Assembly: GCF_014725735.1 (NCBI RefSeq)
Contig: NZ_CP061368.1
Coordinates: 697,225 to 761,224, forward strand
Length of the DNA stretch: 64,000 nucleotides
Direction of reading: 5' to 3'
Source of the DNA: Wenzhouxiangella sp. AB-CW3
GTDB taxonomy: Bacteria; Pseudomonadota; Gammaproteobacteria; Xanthomonadales; Wenzhouxiangellaceae
Shown: piece after piece, positions 19,827 to 32,000 of the stretch
How the letters are laid out: every line of letters begins with the position of its first letter
How positions within the stretch are numbered: position 1 is the stretch's first letter
The notes under the pieces: model-generated
Databases searched by the model: none
The model's input: the letters and a program-made list of their open reading frames with translations, nothing else
What the model was told of the DNA's origin: nothing
Program-made: the position numbers and the translations under genes

Positions 19827-19855
19827 TTGAAATCTTTTGTCCGTCAGGCTATAAG
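19827..19855 (+). promoter_or_regulatory. candidate sigma-70 promoter of the giant RHS gene
   Basis: TTGAAA (19827-19832) and TATAAG (19850-19855) are separated by the ideal 17 bp, the best consensus match noticed in the window. It lies in the 391-bp space between the divergent GST gene and the giant gene, which holds no other gene. A start near 19862 would give a leader of about 213 nt before the ATG at 20075, whose ribosome site is GGAG at 20063-20066. Confidence 0.6.
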
Positions 19856-20074
19856 GTGCTCTGGGGAGCTTGCGGTGGATCATGGATGTGGGGGCGGTGC
19901 ACGATGATCGTAGTCCTGTATAGCAAGCCGCAGACTTCCTTGATGATGGTTCGTTCTAGCCGCGCTGCTTGTGTGCGCGGAAGAGGGAAGGGGTTTGCCG
20001 CGGTGTCGGGGTTGATTGTTCATGGAGAACGCCCGCCTTATCCTGCCGCGGCCTGATTGGCTGGAGACAGGGAC

Positions 20075-23000
20075 ATGATTGGACTGAGGGAATGGTTTGG
20101 CTCGCGCGCAGTCTTGGCGTGGGCAGGGTTGTTGGCGGCGTTGGCATTGGTTCTTGCGCCGGCTTTCGGGCAGGAGCCGGTTGGTTCGCCACAGGGCGAA
20201 ATGGACGGACTGGTCGCCTCAGGACAGTTACCGTTGATGCTGGACTTGGGTCCGGCGCGGCGCTACAACGGCTTTTTCCTGGAAGGCTTCTCGGCGCCGT
20301 CTTCAGACGTGGAAGGGCGCTTGGCGGCTGGTGGCAACGTGTCCATCAATCACTATTCCATCGCCGAGAAGCTGCAGTCGGTTGAGCCGGGGATTGCCTT
20401 GCTGGTTGGCGGAGATCTGCACTTTCCCAGTGGGCGGGTGTATCACGGTGATATCGTCGTTGGTGGCAGTGCCGCTGGTCTGGGGGCTTCGGTCCGACAT
20501 GGGTTGGGGGCGGAGCAAGCTGTAACCGAGTTTTCCGAATTGCCGTTCGAATTCTCGGCCGAGTTTCAACGCCTGGAACAGACCAGCCAGGCGTTGGCCG
20601 GCTTGCCCGCCAACGGCACTGCGCAGTGGCAGTGGGGCGGGCTGTATCTGGAAGGCGACTGCGAAAGCCCAGCCCAGGTGTTCGCTCTGGACGGCCAGCA
20701 GGTGTTGTCGGCCCATACCTTCGAGGTCAGTTGCATTCCCGTTGGCGCGACCGTGATATTCAATATCGACGGCAACCATGCAGGCCTCACCAACATGAGC
20801 CTGGCCAGTCTGATTCCCCACCGCCAACAGGTGCTGTTCAACTTCCACCAGGCCGAGTTGCTGACTCTGTCGGGCATGGGTATAGAAGGCAGTGTTTTGG
20901 CACCGCTTGCGCATGTCGAGCAGCCGCAGGGCGTGATCGATGGCACCATGATCGCGCGCTCCTGGGACGGGCCCATGCAACTCAACCACCGACCGTTCAA
21001 GGGTGTGGGAGGTGGTGATGCCTGCTCACTCTACCCGATTGCCCTTCCGTTCGAAGACCTCGATGCCACCGGTTCTGGTACTGAATTCCAGCAACTGCCG
21101 CGCGGTACCGGGCCGGGAAATTACTCCTGGCTGACCTGGGCAGGCGGTTCCAGCGCGCCTACTCTGGCCAACAGTCTGTTGCCTCCTGGCGACAGTCATA
21201 CGTACGTCAACCCGGACGACGATACCGACTGGCTATTGAAACCCGGTGACTGGGTGCAGGGCGCGCCCGGGGCCATGAACTCCCAAGCGGTGCGCGATAA
21301 CCTGGATGCACTGCTGGACACTGAAATCGTGCTCCCGGCCTGGTCCGAAACCCGCGGTCAAGGAGGGAATCTCGATTACCGGGTTGCTGATTTTGTCAGG
21401 GTGCGCCTGCTGGACTACCGCCTGCCCGGAAACGGTTGGCTGAGTTTCGAGTTTCTCGGTTTCACGCATTGCTACAACCAGGCTCCGGAAGCCTTTGACC
21501 AGCAGCTTGAAACCGAAATGGAGGTGCCACTCGACATCGAACTAACCGGCGACGACCCGGAGGGTGACGAACTCACCTTCGAACTCGTCAGCGAGCCGGA
21601 GCATGGAACGCTGAGCGGCGAGCCACCCAACCTGGAGTACCAGCCGGATCCGGGTTTTGCCGGTAGCGACAGTTTCGACTTCATAGCCCGGGATGCCTAC
21701 CTGGAGTCACCCCCGGCCACCATCACCATCGAAGTTATCCAGACCAATCAGCCCCCGGTCGCGCATCCGCAGTCTTTGGAAGTGGAGTCCGGCGAGGTGC
21801 TCCCGATCACCTTGACTGGCGAGGATCCGGACGGGGATGAACTCGCCTTCGAACTGGTCAGTTGGCCGGAACACGGAACACTGAGCGGTGATGCCCCCGA
21901 CCTTGTCTACCAACCCGATCCTGGGTTTGTGGGCACCGACCAGTTCGACTTTTTTGTCGATGACGGACTGGATGTCTCCGACCCAGCCACGATCACCATT
22001 CAGGTGATCCAGCCCAATCGCCCCCCGGAGATCGTCTCCGAGCCGGTCACCGAAGCATTGCAAGGCCATCCCTATCAGTATGATGTCGAGGCGATCGATC
22101 CGGACCCCGGCGATGTGGTGACCTACAGCCTGAACAGATCTCCCGAGGCAATGACCGTAGGGCCCGATAGCGGGCTCATCGACTGGCTGCCGGACTCCTC
22201 CTATGCGGGCAATATTGGCGGTCACAACGACCATTGCTATGTATCCGGAGCTCAGGACGCCGAGACAGCCCTGGCGGCCGATGTGGTTTTTGTGATTGAT
22301 GAATCCGGCTCCATGCGGGGTGAGCACGACTGGATTTCCGAGTTTGCGTTCGGTCTCGAAGCCTATCTCATGGCCCATGATGTTGGCGCGGGCGGCACCA
22401 TTAATGAATACGGCCTCATCGGCTATGAGCGTGTTCCCAGGCCCCTGCCGGTCGGGGGCGACGAAATGGGGGATCTCTATGAACTCCTCGAAGCTGCGGA
22501 TCTGTTAAGAACTTCTGGTGGTAGAGAGGATGGCTGGATGGCCATGCATCACGGGCTCGTCGAGTACCCGTTGCGATCGGATGTCTCAACCAACATCATC
22601 CTGATCACGGACGAAGGTCGTGATATCACCGATCCGGACATCACCTATGAGTCGATCCTGAATGATTTTCAGCAGGCCAACGCCATTCTCAACGCCGTCG
22701 TCAATGCCCGTTTCGAATGCACCGATGAGGAGGGTGAGCGGGTTGAAGCCATGGGTATGGATGCCAATGGCACCGGCTACCTGCCCGATGGTGAGGGCGG
22801 CTATCTGACCTGTTCCGGCCCGGAGGCTACCTGGGGGCATACCAATACCATCAATACGCTGGAAGCTTATGTGGATCTGGCGTTGGATACCGAAGGTGCC
22901 GCCTGGGATTTATTCTTCCTGCGTGGGGGAGGGCCGGATGCCCTTTCATTTGCGCGTGCCCTGAACGATATCAAGGTCCGGGAGATCGTCGAGCATTTTC

Positions 23001-26000
23001 CTCCGCGAGCCTTGCCCGATCTGTCCGTAGATCGGCTGGAATGGCGTGATGGAGAAGTCGAGACCGAGATCAGCAACCGCGGACAGGCTGATACCAGTGC
23101 AGCGCTGGAGGTTCAAATCCTGGCCAACGGGGTGCTGGTGGCCAATGAAATCGTCAGTCCACTGGCCATGGGTGAAACGGCGATCATTGCCGTACCATTC
23201 GTCCCTTCTGAGCCGGAAAGCCTGGAGCTCCGCGCGGTCGTGGTGAGCGACCCCGACGAGGAAGAATGTGTCACTTCCAATCACCAGCTTGCCGTGCCCC
23301 TGGTCACCGTTCAGGCGACCGATCAGAATGGATTGTACGATCGTCAGTCGTTCAGTATCTCGGTTCTTCCGCACAACTCGCCGCCGGAGTTTGTCTCGGA
23401 ACCTGTTTTGGCGGCTTCGGTCGGGGCTCGCTATGTCTACCAGGCAGAAGCGGTTGATCCGGACGCCGGGGATGCCGTGAGGTATGAGTTGATCGAGGGT
23501 CCGCCGGGAATGTCCATTGACGCTTTTGGCGGTCTCCTGTCCTATCTGCCCAACGCAGCCCATGTCGGCACTCACGCCGTAGTGGTCCGGGCTACTGATC
23601 TGGCCGGGACCTACACCGAACAGGCCTTTGAGCTGGAAGTCGCCGAGGACTACCAGTTCCCGCGCTTCAATCTGATCGAGGACCAGCGTGTTGTCATCGA
23701 GACACCATTCGAGCTGCAAACCGAAGTCGTGGCCGACCCCATGGCGGATCTGACCTATGACGTTCTGATGGCACCGGCAGGGCTTGAGATCGATGCAGAG
23801 ACGGGTCTGGCCCAGTGGCAGGTTGCAGCACATCTGGCCGGCCAGCGTGTGCCCGTTGCATTGCACGTGGTCGATCAGTTCGGAAACTTCGATCTGCTTA
23901 TCTTCGATCTGTTGGTCGATATTCCCAACGAAGCGCCATACTTCACATCCAGTCCGCGCCTCGATGCCCGCGAGGGAAGCTCATACAGCTACAACAGCCG
24001 GACTGACGACCCGAACTACTTTGATGAACATCAATGGAATCTGGCGCACGGTCCCGCTGGGATGACCGTCGACCCCGATTCGGGGCGGGTGCGTTGGCCG
24101 GGAAGCGCGGTTTCCACAACCGCCCCGGCAGGACCCTCGGATATTAATCCGTTCTGCCTGACCCGCGAGTTTGAATCGGCAGTCGTGGAAATGCGCGAAG
24201 CTTGGAGCTGGACTTCCGATGTCAATCGGTTTACGCAGCCGCTCGTCGTGCCTCTCTTCTCGGATTCGTCACAATCCACTCCGGACCTGGAGGCCGTTCA
24301 ACTTGTTGTTGGAATCACTTGGAGTGGTGGTGGCATCAGCGATCGCGCCATTCATGCCCTGGACCTGGATACCGGAGAACTTTACTGGAGCTATGCGGAC
24401 AATGCACCCGACTGGGGAGTCTCGCCCGCCGCTGCCGAACTCGATGACAGCGGAACGCCGACTATCGTTTTTGTTGATAGCCAGCATCATCTGGTGGCCA
24501 TCGACACTTTCGGTCAACTCAAATGGATCAGCGATCAACCCGTTGCAAATCCGGGCGCCAGCATGAACGAAGCGGCTATCGTTATCGCCGACCTTGACAA
24601 TAGCGGTCGGCCGGAGATCCTGGTTGGACCCTCGGTGTTTCGTCACGATGGCAGTCTGCTATGGAGATTCCCCGACCATGGCGACTGGCACTCCACCGCA
24701 CTTCGAGCCAGTCCCATGGCGGCCGATCTGTCCGGCGACGGTCGTATGGAAATGGTCATGCACAACGAGGTCCGCGACGCCGATGGCGGATTGTTGTGGA
24801 AACTTCCTTTCGATTCCGATCAGTCCTTGCGTCGGGCGCACTTCGGCATCGGCGATCTGACCGGTGATGGTGAGCCTGAACTGGTGGTTTCGGCCCGACT
24901 GTCGTTTGATCGTGTTCTTCTCGCTGTCTCAAATGAGGGCCAACTGCTTTGGCGCAACGATTCCAGTGCAGTGCGGGATATCAGTGTGCCGCTGGTGGCC
25001 GATTTTAGCCGGGATGGGAGTAAGGAGGTCTTTCTCGCTGGTGGTAGTATCCTGCTCGACGGTCATGGCGAAATGCTCTGGCAGCGGGAATCGGGTGTGT
25101 CACCTGGGGCGTACCGCAATGCCATCGCCACCGACCTGAATGGTGATGGCTGGCTCGAAATTCTCCTGCACGAGGCCAACAGCCTCAAGGTATTGTCCGG
25201 TCTGCATGGCTTTGCGCTCCATTCCATACACTCCTCGCAGCGCACCGACCGTCGGGGTCTGGTTCCAGCCCTGGTCTGGCCGGAACCGTTCGAGAGGCCG
25301 CGGCTCGTGGCTGGTGGAAGCCAGGGATTGCTTGTGCTTCAACCGGCTTGGGGCGAGTGGCCCACCCCGCTAAAGCAGTTCACTCAGATTGAGTTCGCAG
25401 CAGGCCAGAAGCGGCACGACAGCCTTCGCATCGTCCAGAAACCGGTTACCGACCAGCCCACGACCAACTACCTGCCTGACCTGCATGTTGAGTCGCCCAG
25501 TGCCCGGTTGAGCGATGATGGCAAGCGGCTGGATACGGTGGTCCGGAATCGCGGCACGGCACCTGCTTCCGGGCCGGTTCATGTCGAGTTCTATCGCGGG
25601 GCTCCTGATGCGGGAGGGGAATTGCTCGCGCACCGGCTTATCGAGGCTTCACTGCAACCCGGGGAATCGGTTTCTATTCAGGTGCCCGGCCTGTCAGCGG
25701 ACGACCTGGACGATGAAGTTTTTGTCCTGGCTTATATGGACAATGATGACGCGGCGGAATGCGAGCTGGGGAACAATCTCGCATCCGGGGTTCGTGTTGA
25801 TCTCCGGGTCGAGGATCTGGGCGGGCTTGCAGCGCTCCAGACATGGTTGATCGGCGTCAGTGAGGGTCGCATAAGGCCAAGTTTCGCGAGTACGCCGCCC
25901 ACCAGCACGACCGAGAACGAACCACTGGTATATCAGGCCCATGCGGAAGACCCAAACACGGGCGATGTCGTGCGCTACCAACTGGAACAAGGCCCTCGGG

Positions 26001-29000
26001 ATGCACAGCTTCACCCGGTGACGGGAGAACTGACGTGGACGCCTGCCTGGGGCCAGACCGGATCGTTCCGGTTCAGAATCCGGGCACGTGACCTGACCGG
26101 CCGGAGCAGGATCCAGACCTTCGATGTGGAGGTCTCCGAATCACCGCTTCCCAACGATCCACCGGTCTTTCTTTCCCAGCCGGTCACGGCGGCACAACTT
26201 GGATTCCCGTATGAGTATCAGGTTATCGCCGAGGATCCGAACGGACTGGAGTTGACCTATCGGGTTGTTGAAGGTCCCGAAGACATGACGATTCATCCCC
26301 GCACCGGGCTGGTCACCTGGATCCCGCAAACCGAGAAGCCCGAACCGGTTCCGGTCACTCTCCAGATTGAAGACGAACGCGGGGCAACCGCGGAGCAGGC
26401 GTTCACCATCACGGTTCATGCGGAGGCGAATCAGCCACCGGAAATCACCAGTCAGCCGCCGATTACAGTCGATCTGGGTGATACGTGGATTTACCAGGTA
26501 GAAGCCTTCGACCCCGACGGCGACCCTCTTGAGTTTCTACTGCTGCAGGCGCCGGATGGTGCCGTCATGGACGAAACTGGATTGGTTCAATGGACGCCGC
26601 ATGCCGAACAACTCGGCGCCAGTGAGTTCACGATCGAGGTGCGTGATGATCGTGGCGGCTGGGTTCGTCAGAGTTTCGAGGTGCACGTCAACGACGCTGC
26701 GGCCAACAACCCACCGGAGATTCTCAGCACACCGCCTCTTGAAGCGGTCGAGGGCAGTTTGTACAGCTACCAGATCGAGGCAGTCGACCCCGATGGTGAC
26801 ACCCTGGAATACCAGCTGATCGAGGCGCCATCCGGGGCTTCGCTTGATCCTGCCGATAGCTTGCTGACCTGGATTCCGGGTGCATCCCAGGTCGGCGAGG
26901 CCGAGTTCGAGATTCATGTTGTCGATGGCAACGGCGGAGTCGCCTGGCAACAGTTCGTGGTCGTGGTTGAACCGGCCCCGGTCGCCAACCGTCCCCCGAT
27001 TATCCACTCGACCCCGCCACTGACCGCCAAGACCGGTCACCTCTACCGCTACGCCATTGACGCCAGCGATCCGGACGGCGATGAGCTGACCTTCAACCTG
27101 GCCGAAGGGCCGGCGGGAATGGTGCTCGATCCCGCCAACGGAGAGCTCGAGTGGCAGCCGGACGAGACCGGTGAGCAATTCGTTCGCATCGAGGTCAGCG
27201 ACGAGGAGTTCACGGTAGCCCAGGAATGGCATGTCGAAGTCCTGGACGGCTCGGTGCCGCTCGACCTGAGCCTGGAAATCACCCCCTCGGTGGCCGACAT
27301 CGGACAGACCGTTGAAATCCGACTGGTCCCCGAAGCGGCCGCAGGCGAAGTGATCGCCGAGGTCATGGTCGATGAGGAGTCGGTCACGGTCGATTCCGAC
27401 CTGGTCGCTCGCTTTGTACCATCGGAGCCCGGCGAGCACATGGTGGTCGCCGCCATCGACGATGGCTTCGAACAGGCCGATGCGTCCGGCAGCTTCTTCG
27501 TGCGCGATCCCGATGCGGAAGGGGGTCCGGTCGTCAGCCTGGCGACTCCGGACCAGGGGGCGGAAGTCACAGCGCCCACCCAGATTATCGGTACCGTCCA
27601 GGACGACGACCTGGCCGGCTGGACCCTGGCCTGGGCCGAAGCGGGCACGCAGAACTGGACCGTATTGGCTGAAGGTACCGACCCCCTCAGCGAGGCGGAG
27701 ATCGCCAAGTTCGACCCAACCCTGCTGATGAACGGCCAGTATCGTATCGCGTTGCAGGCCTGGGACAACCAGGGCCAGAGCAGTTCCGATTCGCGCGAGA
27801 TCCAGGTCGCCGGCGCGATGAAGCTGGGGCATTTCGCCATCACCTTCGAGGACGCCACGGTACCGCTGTCGGGTATCCCGATCACCCTCACCCGCACCTA
27901 CGACAGCCGCCAGCGTCACATGGATCTGGACTTCGGCTTCGGCTGGTCGGTGGGTTATCAGGATGTGCGCCTGCACGAGTCGCGCCGCGTGGGTCTGGGC
28001 TGGTCGCAGAACGAGTACTCCTCCGGCATGTTCAGCACATTCTGCGTGGAGCCCAATGGCGATCCCATTGTCACCGTGCGCCTGCCCGACGACGAGGTCC
28101 ACCGCTTCAAGGCCAAAGCCGATCCCGAGTGCCAGCAACTGGTGCCGTTTGTCGACGTGCAGATCGTTTTCGAGCCGCTGCCGGGCACACACTCCGAGCT
28201 TGAACAGCTCGACCACGGCTGGGTGCGGCTGATCAACGGCAACATCGCCGAGCTCGACAGTCCCGACAGCCCCATCGATCCGGAGAATTACCGCCTGACC
28301 CTGGAGGATGGCACGCAACTGACCATCGATCAGAATTTTGGTCTGAGCGAACTTCGCGATGGCGATGACAACACGCTCAGCTTCACTGACGATGGCATCA
28401 CCCACTCCAGTGGTGTCGGCATCGAGTTCATTCGCGACAGCTTTGATCGCATCACCCAGGTACTGCTTCCCGATGGCGAGGTGCTCGACTATATCTACGA
28501 TGCCCAGGGCAACCTGAGCGCCTTCGCCGACCCGCTCGAGAACGTTACCGAGTTCACTTATCTGGAAGGCGCCGAGCACTACCTGGAGGACATCATCGAC
28601 CCGCGGGGCGTGCGCGCCATTCGCAACGAGTACGATGAAGACGGCCGTCTGGTGGCCCAGATCGATGCCGATGGCAACCGCCTGGAGTTCGATCGCGACA
28701 TCGAAGGCCGGGTCGAGACCATTACCGACCGCAACGGCAACGCCACCGTCTACATATACGACGAGCGCGGCAATGTCTTAAGCGAGACCAACGCCCTGGG
28801 TGAGACCACCACGCGGACCTACGACGAGTTCGGCAATGAACTGACCCGCACCGACCCGCTGGGCCACACCTGGGAAATGGCCTACGACAATCGCGGCAAC
28901 CAGACCGAAGACACCAACCCGCTGGGCGAGACCACCGAGTCGGCCTACAACGACCGTGGCCTGCTCACCAGCCAGACCGCGCCCGACGGCACGGTGGTGA

Positions 29001-32000
29001 TGAGCAACCAGTACGACCCCAACACCGGCAACCTGACGGTCACCGCCGATGGTCTGGGCCACGAGACCGAGTTTATCTATGACGCCAGCGGCAACCTCAC
29101 CCACACCATCGACGCCGCCGGCCACGAGACCCGCAACTTCTACGACGGGCAGGGCAACCTCATTGGCGAGATCGACCCGGCCGGCACCGAGACAAGCTAC
29201 ACCCACGATGCTATGGGCCGGGTCCTGACCGAGACCGTGAGCTGGACCGATGACGACGGCATCGAGCACAGCCATACCACCAGCCATGTGTATGATGCCG
29301 CCGGCAACCGGATTGAGACCATCGACCCGCACGGCGCGGTCACTGCATTCGAGTACGACGAAGCCGGCCAGAAGACCGCCGAGATCGACCCACTGGGCCG
29401 ACGCACCGAGTACGAGTACGACAGCCGCGGCAACCAGGTACTGATCCGCCATCCCGATGGCAGCACCGAGACCAGCGAGTACGACCCCGAAGGCAATTTG
29501 ATCGCCGAGACCGACCGGGCCGGTCGCACCACGAAGATGGTCTATGACGCCGCCGGGCGCCTGATCGAGACCATCCTGCCGGATAACACCCCGGACGATG
29601 ACAGCGACAACCCGCGCAGGTATTCCATCTACGATGCCGCCGGAAGACTGGTCGAGGAAGTCGACGAGCGCGGCAACAGCACCTTCTACGAGCACGACGC
29701 GGCCGGGCGCAACACCCGGGTCATCGATGCGCTGGGCAACGAGACGACTTACGAGTACGACACCCGAGGCCAGCGCACGGCCATGATCGACGCCCGCGGC
29801 CACCGCACTGAGTACCAGTACGATGCCGCCGGCAGGCTGGTCAGAACGATTTTCCCCAACGACACTGAGAGCACGGTGGCCTACGACGCCCTGGGCCAGA
29901 AGATTGCCGAGACCGACCCAGCCGGCCGAACCACGCAGTTCGAGTACGACGAGCGCGGCAACCTGACCGCAGTCATCGATGCCCTGGATCAGCGCACCGA
30001 GTACAGCTACGACGGCCAGGGCAACCGCATCGCCCAGACCGATGCCAACGACCACACCACGATGTGGACATTTGATGTGCTCGGTCGAACCCTGTCGCGC
30101 ACCTTGCCTCTGGGTCAGACCGAGACGTTTGGGTATGATGTGGCTGGGCAGCGCATTATGAAGACCGACTTTAATGGCGAAACCACCCAATGGGACTATG
30201 ATGCTGCGGGCAGAGTGGTTGCGATGACCCGTCCCGATGGCACCGCGCTGACCCGAACCTACACGGACGATGGTCAACTGGCGACAGTCATGGACGGTGA
30301 CGAAATGACATCCTACACTTACGATGCGAGGGGGCGGCTGACCCAGGTAACGTACCCGGATGGCCAGAATATTGGCTACGAGTATGACCATGCTGGAAAC
30401 CGTACTGCCATCATCACGGAAGGGGGAAGCGTGGCCTATGGGTTCGACGAGCTAAATCGCCTTAGTACGGTCACCAGGGATGGCAATACCGTCACTCATT
30501 TCTACGACGAAGTAGGTAACCGAAGCCGCCTGGAGCATGCCAACGGCCTGAGCAGCTTTTATGCCTATGATGATCTTAATCGCTTGACGGAAATAAGCCA
30601 CCGAGATGTGGAAGACCAACTCATCCAGCGTCTTCAGTACACGCTTGGGCCGGCTGGTCACCGTAATGAATTGATCGAGTCCAGTGGTCGCCGGGTCGAC
30701 TACACCTATGATGGACTGTATCGTCTGGTTACAGAAACCGTGACCGACCCGTTGTTGGGCGACCGTACCACCACCTACACTTACGATGCTGTCGGAAACC
30801 GGCAAAGCCGCCTGGTGGAGTGCGATCCGTCCCCGTGCACCGGCGAGGATCTCGGAGAGGGGCTCACTACCTACACTTACGATGCCAACGACCGTCTCCT
30901 GGAGGAGTCTGGCCCGGCTGGCATGACGCAATACAGCTACGACGCCAACGGGAACCAGGTCGAGAAAATCGGTCCAGACGGCACCACCGTCCTTACCTAC
31001 GATGCCGAGAATCGTCTCACGTCTGCCACGACTCCTGAGAGCACTTTGGCCTACACCTACGACCACAACGGCATTCGCCAAAGCCAGACGGTTGACGGGG
31101 AGACCACGAGGTTCCTGGTCGATCCGAATCGCAATTACGCCCAGCTCATCGCCGAACTGGACGGCACAGGGCAAATCCAGTCCCACTACCTCCACGGTGA
31201 CGACCTGTTAGCTCAGGCCAACGCCCAAGGCACCTACACCTACCTGGCCGACGGACTGGGCAGCGTCAGAATGTTGGCCGACGAGTCTGGTCAGATAACG
31301 GACCAATATGTTTACGAGGCCTTCGGTAATCTAGAATGGTCGCTTGGGGATACAGCGAATATATTCCAGTTCGCCGGTGAGCAATACGACAATAACTTGC
31401 ATCTGTATTATCTTAGGGCGAGATTCTATGATCAAAACGCGGGGCGATTCTTTGCACAAGATCCTTATCTAGGTAATATTCAAAGTCCCTTTAGTTTGCA
31501 TCGTTACATATACGGTAATGCAGATCCAGTTAACAACACTGATCCTAGTGGCGAGGTTACCCTGATTGGGGTTATGAGAACAGTGACGCTCCTAGGTGCT
31601 TTCCCAGTTTCTTTTGGTAGTGTCGACTATGCACTAAGAAGGCCGCATTACTATGACTTTACAGATGCTGTTTGTAGAACAGATCAGTTTACGGGGTGCA
31701 CAAAGGAACAGGTATGGGTTGGGTTGACATATTACCCAGCGCCAGGTCGGTCCAGTAATGGTATTGAACCAATTGAGAGGGGACGAGATCGAAGCGTTCT
31801 TTTTGGAAGGTGGCCTGTTAGACATCGACGTATTGACCGTGGACTCACTGTTTGGAATATAACTGAGGAAGGTCATATATTGCATCGGGGTTCTGTGAAG
31901 AGAAAAGTGATATCGACTGAATCAGGGGTTTCAATAAGAACTATAGGCGAGGGAGAGGGTCGATTTGCGGTAACCAATATTATTTCCGGCAGGCAAATAT

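Noticed and set aside
26537-30391. Long minus-strand open frames (680 and 537 codons) inside the giant gene
   Set aside because: They are antisense shadows of GC-rich, periodic YD and Ig repeats, with low-complexity Val/Gly/Ala composition and no recognisable motif.
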